Source of the DNA: Sulfonitrofixus sp039714575
GTDB taxonomy: Bacteria; Campylobacterota; Campylobacteria; Campylobacterales; Sulfurimonadaceae
DNA: 17,877 nucleotides
Reading direction: 5' to 3'
Assembly (NCBI GenBank): GCA_039714575.1
Contig: JBDLJE010000053.1
Span: forward strand, 1 to 17,877
The position numbers were made by a program, and so were the translations under genes. Shown here in pieces: positions 14,258-17,877 of this stretch (its first letter is position 1; every line of letters begins with the position of its first letter). Below the pieces are notes generated by a model. The model worked only from the letters and a program-made list of their open reading frames with translations. It did not search any database and had not been told where the DNA came from.

Positions 14258-14358
14258 CGGTACTTGATTGGGTACAAATTGGTTTTTTAGTTATTGTTGT
14301 CGTTGTCGGCATCGGCGGGATTATCCATGTCATCAGAGATGAGGACAAGGCCGAGTAG
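14254..14358 (+). CDS. 34-residue single-pass membrane peptide
   Basis: A short ORF encodes MTVLDWVQIGFLVIVVVVGI followed by GGIIHVIRDEDKAE. It has one hydrophobic helix (about 9-27) and a charged, mostly acidic C-terminal tail. Its ATG overlaps the rlmN stop (ATGA), and AAGGA lies 6-9 bases upstream within rlmN, so it is well placed for translation in the same operon. I do not recognise it. It is too short for most annotation cut-offs. Confidence 0.6.
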   Translation: MTVLDWVQIGFLVIVVVVGIGGIIHVIRDEDKAE

Positions 14359-14409
14359 CCAACCGCCTAACTCTCTCGATACTTAACCCTAGGATTATCC
14401 TCTCTTCGT

Positions 14410-14415
14410 TACAAT
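14410..14415 (+). promoter_or_regulatory. -10-like box before the 82-aa gene
   Basis: TACAAT lies 27 bp before the ATG at 14442, followed by a TATATATAAGGA stretch that holds the ribosome binding site AAGGA. Confidence 0.35.
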
Positions 14416-14441
14416 GATTCCAATATATATAAGGATTTTTT

Positions 14442-14690
14442 ATGGCTACAGAGAGAAAAACCAACTCAGACCGTATTTTACGCATACATCAGCTTTGTGA
14501 AGAGCACTTCGGTGCAGTGCGTTTTGTCGGCGTAAAATACCACTCTAAGATCGGCTGGATCGCCAAGGTTCAATTTGAAAAAGATGTTGACTTTGGAAAC
14601 CTGACCGCTGATGGCGGAGATGCGGCAGATGCACTGCGCAAGTTAAAAAACCGCGTTAAGAAGATAATCAAGCGTTATAACCAAGTCTAA
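14442..14690 (+). CDS. Small basic hypothetical protein (82 aa)
   Basis: An 82-residue soluble protein with no signal peptide. It is basic at both ends (MATERKTNSDRILRIHQLC; LRKLKNRVKKIIKRYNQV) with a central beta-prone part (GAVRFVGVKYHSKIGWIAKVQF). The alternation of a helix, strands and a basic C-terminal helix suggests a small alpha/beta protein that could bind nucleic acid or another acidic partner; this is speculative and the family is not recognised. A clear ribosome binding site (AAGGATTTTTT) precedes the ATG, and a -10-like TACAAT lies upstream, so it is probably expressed alone. Confidence 0.7.
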   Translation: MATERKTNSDRILRIHQLCEEHFGAVRFVGVKYHSKIGWIAKVQFEKDVDFGNLTADGGDAADALRKLKNRVKKIIKRYNQV

Positions 14691-14723
14691 CCCGGAGCTG
14701 GGAATGCCACTTACACAGCTGTT

Positions 14724-15017
14724 CTAGTCACCCTCGCAGATACTATGCTTCTCATCATAGCTTTCCCATCGTTTAAAAGGCAAAGCTATCAATGTCATCT
14801 CTAAACGCTCAGAACAGGCGAATTTGACAACAACCAAGTCAATATACTGCCAATCAGCGACAGAATCGCTAAACATCATACCTGTCATCGCTTTTTCCAA
14901 GAAGTTAGCTTCCTGGTCGGTTGCCATACCGGCACTTATCTCGTTAGATGGCAAGTTGATCCGCAAGACCCCGATGACTGATACCAAAATGACCAATACT
15001 ATAATAAGTGTTTTCAT
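14724..15017 (-). CDS. Small membrane-anchored or secreted hypothetical protein (97 aa)
   Basis: A 97-residue protein starting with a hydrophobic segment (MKTLIIVLVILVSVIGVLRI, about 3-19) that acts as a signal anchor or uncleaved signal; no lipobox is seen. The rest is a small periplasmic domain (AGMATDQEANFLEKAMTGMM; WQYIDLVVVKFACSERLEMT; LIALPFKRWESYDEKHSICE) with two cysteines, C69 and C94, that could form a disulfide. The ribosome binding site is TTGGAG. It converges with the 82-aa gene, with 33 bp between stops. I do not recognise the family. Confidence 0.65.
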   Translation of the reverse strand: MKTLIIVLVILVSVIGVLRINLPSNEISAGMATDQEANFLEKAMTGMMFSDSVADWQYIDLVVVKFACSERLEMTLIALPFKRWESYDEKHSICEGD

Positions 15018-15626
15018 CTATTAACTCCAAGAAATCAAATATAAGCAGAAAACTATAAACGCAACAAGGGTTGTATGTTTTTCTGTTTTGCATTTTATTC
15101 TCGAAATCATACCATTAAACATCAGGTATATAAAATAGAAAGCTGATAGAGCGGGGCAATATGGATTGTCATTGTAGATTAAAAAAGAGAAAAACGGTCA
15201 ACACACCAGGAAGACCGTTTATGTCTGCAATATTAACACACTAATCTTATACACTTCTGACATTTTCTTCTTCCGGTTTTTTTATGGGTAGCTCTAAACC
15301 CACAATAATTACTTCTGCACCAAATACCCGTTCTAAGTAGCAGAACTTAAAAACCTTAGCTCATTGATTTTTGCTTTCAGTTGACACGAATATTATTTTT
15401 TCCTTAAATTTTAACTGTCTATACTTCAACGAGAAAGCATTTAAACAAATTTTTCATACTAGGACTCGCCTAGAGACAAAAAACGCTTAAAACGGCTTAT
15501 TTTCACATGGTGTATAAGATGTGAATAAAAAACGGTGAATTTGTCAAAATTAGAAAAAAATCCCACTTCTTCAGATTAGATTTATATAAAAAACTACTTA
15601 ATTTCATTTTTTTGTATATATGGCCG

Positions 15627-15650
15627 GAAGCCCCGTAAAACAGGGCTTTT
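15627..15650 (+). terminator. Terminator-like hairpin in the AT-rich gap
   Basis: AAGCCC (15628-15633) and GGGCTT (15643-15648) pair, extended by one G-U pair, with the loop CGTAAAACA. TTTT (15647-15650) and ATAAAAATTATAA follow. No gene ends just upstream on this strand, so it may terminate an unannotated small RNA. Confidence 0.45.
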
Positions 15651-15729
15651 ATAAAAATTATAAGTGGACAAAATTTATCTGATTAATTCCAGGAAAGGGG
15701 AGATGAAAAGTTTTTCACATGTCGCAAAA

Positions 15730-15762
15730 TTTTCATGATTTTTTCATGACTTTTTCTACTGA
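15730..15762 (+). promoter_or_regulatory. Pho-box-like tandem repeats upstream of olsF
   Basis: Three units with an 11-bp period start at 15730, 15741 and 15752: TTTTCATGATT, TTTTCATGACT and a degenerate TTTTCTACTGA. An 11-bp period is the classic arrangement for PhoB-type regulators, and the Campylobacter jejuni Pho box was described as GTTTC repeats 11 bp apart. A -10-like TAATTT with upstream TG (TGCCTAATTT) follows at 15768, at a suitable distance. The gene downstream makes a phosphorus-free lipid. Confidence 0.45.
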
Positions 15763-15944
15763 ATGCCTAATTTTCAGCCCTTTGTATTTGGAGACTCCCT
15801 ATTCTTGGGAAGCAGCAACTGTATAACATTATTTAACACCAATAGCTTCATTTGTAATTATTATATAACCAAGGGGTAACCAGATAGAAACCAAAATAAT
15901 TTACACTTTAGCACATCTTTTTCAAGAATAATATGGAGAACAAT

Positions 15945-17657
15945 ATGTTGAATGTAAAGCAGATCATACAGAATGAACATCCACAAATACTGCAGTATCC
16001 AAAACTGATCACAAAACCGACTGTCTCATTTTTACAACTTCTTTTTCACGAACAGCGCATTAACAACTTCTTAAAAGAGAATCCCCAAAAAGGGGTGAAG
16101 TTCATTGATAATGTTTTAGAGCACCTGAACATCTCCTATAAAACAGACAATATAGAGATCCGAAATGTCCCTGCGATCGGTAAATGTATTGTTGTTGCCA
16201 ACCACCCTTTAGGTGCACTTGATGCTTTAGTGTTGATCCAGATGCTCATAACTATACGTCAAGAAAAAAAGATCAAGATCGTTGCCAATGCTCTTTTGTC
16301 ACAACTAAAACCTCTTGAAGAACTCATCATACCTGTTGACAACATAAGCGGAAAATTGACAAAAACAAGCCTTAAAATGATCGAAGATTCACTTCAAAAC
16401 GAAGAGCTTGTTATATTTTTTCCTGCCGGCGAGGTCTCCCGCGCTAACATAAACGGTGTTATGGACAGTCGATGGAAAAAAGGGTTTTTGAAGTTTGCAA
16501 AACGTACGCAATCGCCTATCCTACCGATACATATCAATGCTCGCAACAGTTTTGGTTTTTACACCGTTTCGATGCTTTACAAACCACTTGGTGCCATGCT
16601 GTTAGCCCATGAGATGATAAAAGCCAAAAACAGTGTTATAGAGTTTAACATCGGTGAGCTTGTCTCTCAACAGACCATATCAAACATGAACATACCTCTG
16701 AAACAGCACGCCAAACTCTTTAAAAAACACCTCTATAAAATCAGTAAAGGGAAAAAAGGCATCTATAAAACAGAACAATGTATCGCCCATCCTGAATCAC
16801 GACAGATCATAAAACAGGAACTTCTGGATGCTGAACAGCTTGGTGTGACAACTGACAAAAAGATCATATATCTTGTTGAATACAACAAGGCACCGACCCT
16901 GTTAAACGAGATAGGACGTCTGCGTGAATACAGTTTTAGAAAAGTAGGCGAGGGCAGCGGTAAATATAAAGACCTGGACAAATACGACGAATATTATCAG
17001 CATCTTGTTTTGTGGGATGACCAGGATCTTGAAGTTGTCGGCGCATACCGTCTTGGTGAATGTAACTGGATCTTGTCATGGGTGGGCAAAGAGGGTCTCT
17101 ACCTCAATGAACTATGCGACATGAATAAGCAGCATGACCAGTACCTTATGGAGGCGGTAGAACTGGGTCGAAGTTTTGTCCAGCCGCGATATTGGGGTTC
17201 ACGCGCACTTGACTACTTATGGCAGGGCATAGGGGCTTACCTTAACCATAACCCGCAGATACGTTACCTTACGGGTCCCGTCAGCATCAGTGCTTCCTAC
17301 CCTAAAAACGCAAGAGACGCTATTGTCTATTTTTACAGCCACTATTTTGCACCAGATAAGCAGACCCTTCATGCCCGTTCACCCTACAAACTCTCCAGCA
17401 ATACCAACAGAGAATTCGAAGAGCTCTTTGATGACAGTGATTATAAAACAGCTTTTGCCCAACTAAAAAACTACCTATCAGCCTTTGATGTTAATGTACC
17501 GACACTCTTTAAACAGTATGCTGATCTTTGTGATAACGGCGGAGTCGCCTTTTTTGACTTTGGAATTGACAGCGATTTTAATGACTGTGTGGATGGCTAT
17601 ATATTGGTAGATCGAAAGCTGATGAAAGAGGGTAAACAGAAGAGGTACATCAAGTAG
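15945..17657 (+). CDS. olsF: Bifunctional OlsF-like ornithine lipid synthase (acyltransferase fusion)
   Basis: A 570-residue fusion. The ATG at 15945 is chosen because TGGAG lies six bases upstream; the in-frame ATG at 15933 has no ribosome binding site. Residues about 60-235 are a PlsC/OlsA-type O-acyltransferase: NHPLGALD (86-93, catalytic His and Asp) and FFPAGEVSR (158-166, acceptor-binding block). Residues about 305-470 resemble the OlsB-type N-acyltransferase fold (PF13444): RLREYSFRKVGEG, DDQDLEVVGAYRLGE, ELGRSFVQPRYWGS and YLTGPVSISASYP. In OlsF of Serratia and Flavobacterium one protein acylates ornithine first on nitrogen and then on the 3-hydroxyl, making ornithine lipid, a phosphorus-free inner- and outer-membrane lipid. 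The distance to the Pho-box-like repeats suggests a 180-nt leader or a second promoter. Alternative: a fused lyso-ornithine/phospholipid acyltransferase of other specificity. Confidence 0.75.
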   Translation: MLNVKQIIQNEHPQILQYPKLITKPTVSFLQLLFHEQRINNFLKENPQKGVKFIDNVLEHLNISYKTDNIEIRNVPAIGKCIVVANHPLGALDALVLIQMLITIRQEKKIKIVANALLSQLKPLEELIIPVDNISGKLTKTSLKMIEDSLQNEELVIFFPAGEVSRANINGVMDSRWKKGFLKFAKRTQSPILPIHINARNSFGFYTVSMLYKPLGAMLLAHEMIKAKNSVIEFNIGELVSQQTISNMNIPLKQHAKLFKKHLYKISKGKKGIYKTEQCIAHPESRQIIKQELLDAEQLGVTTDKKIIYLVEYNKAPTLLNEIGRLREYSFRKVGEGSGKYKDLDKYDEYYQHLVLWDDQDLEVVGAYRLGECNWILSWVGKEGLYLNELCDMNKQHDQYLMEAVELGRSFVQPRYWGSRALDYLWQGIGAYLNHNPQIRYLTGPVSISASYPKNARDAIVYFYSHYFAPDKQTLHARSPYKLSSNTNREFEELFDDSDYKTAFAQLKNYLSAFDVNVPTLFKQYADLCDNGGVAFFDFGIDSDFNDCVDGYILVDRKLMKEGKQKRYIK

Positions 17658-17663
17658 ATACTA

Positions 17664-17679
17664 TGTTTCACATGAAACA
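17664..17679. promoter_or_regulatory. parS-like palindrome
   Basis: TGTTTCACATGAAACA matches the bacterial parS consensus TGTTTCACGTGAAACA at 15 of 16 positions; only the central G is A. It is embedded in an 18-bp palindrome (ATGTTTCA-CA-TGAAACAT, 17663-17680) six bases after the olsF stop. parS is the chromosome-segregation site bound by ParB. It lacks a U-run, so it is not an obvious terminator. No parA or parB is in the window. Confidence 0.5.
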
Positions 17680-17751
17680 TTCTAGAAAAAACGGCTTAAT
17701 TTTTGCTATTTATACTCAATTGAAATCTCCGTATTACTGTTTTACAGATAC

Positions 17752-17877
17752 TTTTTTCATTACTTCATATCGATAGTATGTCACTTTTTTTCTTTGCTTG
17801 CACAAAGAAGATAAGCGCCAACAGCGTAATGCAGGGAGGCACTAAATGCCGAGTCGTAAAACTAACGAAAAAAAGAA
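17752..17877. repeat. Second copy of the hairpin repeat (cut by the window end)
   Basis: ATTACTTCATATC-N2-TAGTATGTCACTTTTT matches 12553-12582 (N2 is AT there and GA here). The following hairpin, TTCTTTG-CTTGCA-CAAAGAA (17790-17809), has the same six-base loop size and the core CTYGC as the hairpin at 12580-12607, but a changed stem that still pairs. CTAACGAAAAA recurs further on (17862; 12609), separated here by about 45 extra bases that include GGCA-CTAAA-TGCC. The element continues outside the window. Confidence 0.6.

Larger units (their letters stand above)
15018..15932. other. AT-rich gene-free stretch
   Basis: No credible protein gene is visible over about 900 bp. The DNA is markedly more AT-rich than the flanking genes and has many short homopolymeric A and T runs. 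Recognisable structure: AAACGGTC/GACCGTTT (15192-15199/15213-15220, 13-nt loop), TTCACAT/ATGTGAA (15502-15508/15519-15525, 10-nt loop), a terminator-like hairpin at 15627-15650 and 11-bp direct repeats at 15730-15762. The stretch AAACGGCTTA (about 15490) recurs at about 17689. It could hold one or more small RNAs or a long regulatory region for the OlsF-like gene. Confidence 0.5.

Noticed and set aside
15160..15243. 27-codon ORF in the AT-rich gap
   Set aside because: No convincing ribosome binding site, no hydrophobic or domain-like pattern, and it spans a hairpin.

Overview
The window looks like a chromosomal segment of a Campylobacterota (Epsilonproteobacteria) member, most like Sulfurimonas and its relatives. 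This rests on gene content and style (compact operons with 1-4 nt overlaps, AAGGA-type ribosome binding sites, TATAAT-like -10 boxes with poor -35 boxes, AT-rich intergenic DNA), not on a database search. No rRNA, tRNA, CRISPR array, transposase or phage gene is visible.

Layout. 1-2257: the end of an operon with a LolA-like periplasmic lipoprotein-sorting protein (5' end cut by the window) and a DUF1302-like outer-membrane protein, a pair usually found with an MMPL/HAE3-type RND exporter. 2321-3270: a two-gene split permease (COG0701/ArsP_1 type) whose -10 box lies inside a near-perfect 22-bp palindrome directly before the ATG. 3273-3860 (-): a cytochrome b561-type membrane protein. 3986-5666: an OmpR-type response regulator and its histidine kinase, followed by a secreted Gln/Met-rich helical protein (5728-6210) and a beta-barrel protein with a thrombospondin-type-3 calcium motif (6261-7130). 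7127-10990 (-): an HAE3 RND exporter, two small cytosolic proteins, a 30-residue membrane peptide and a membrane-anchored MtfA-like M90 metallopeptidase whose N-terminal membrane segment closely resembles that peptide. 11142-12442: hisF and a short, divergent nucleoside phosphorylase/nucleosidase-family gene. 12443-13168: gene-free DNA with a hairpin-ended repeat element. 13169-14358: rlmN overlapping a 34-residue membrane peptide. 14442-15017: two small hypothetical genes. 15018-15944: a long AT-rich gene-free stretch with a terminator-like hairpin and Pho-box-like 11-bp direct repeats upstream of a bifunctional OlsF-like ornithine-lipid synthase (15945-17657). The window ends with a parS-like palindrome and the start of a second hairpin repeat.

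How it may fit together. The most interesting thread is a candidate envelope-stress or metal-response regulon. The 12-mer TGCTGCNGTTAA occurs three times, each in a promoter region: before the two-component operon (divergent from cytochrome b561), before the Gln/Met-rich protein, and between the RND exporter and hisF. The kinase's periplasmic loop has Cys, His and Met residues that could bind metal, and the secreted protein has a Met-rich tail. Separately, the Pho-box-like repeats before olsF fit the known role of ornithine lipids as phosphorus-free lipids made under phosphate limitation. Both links are inferences.
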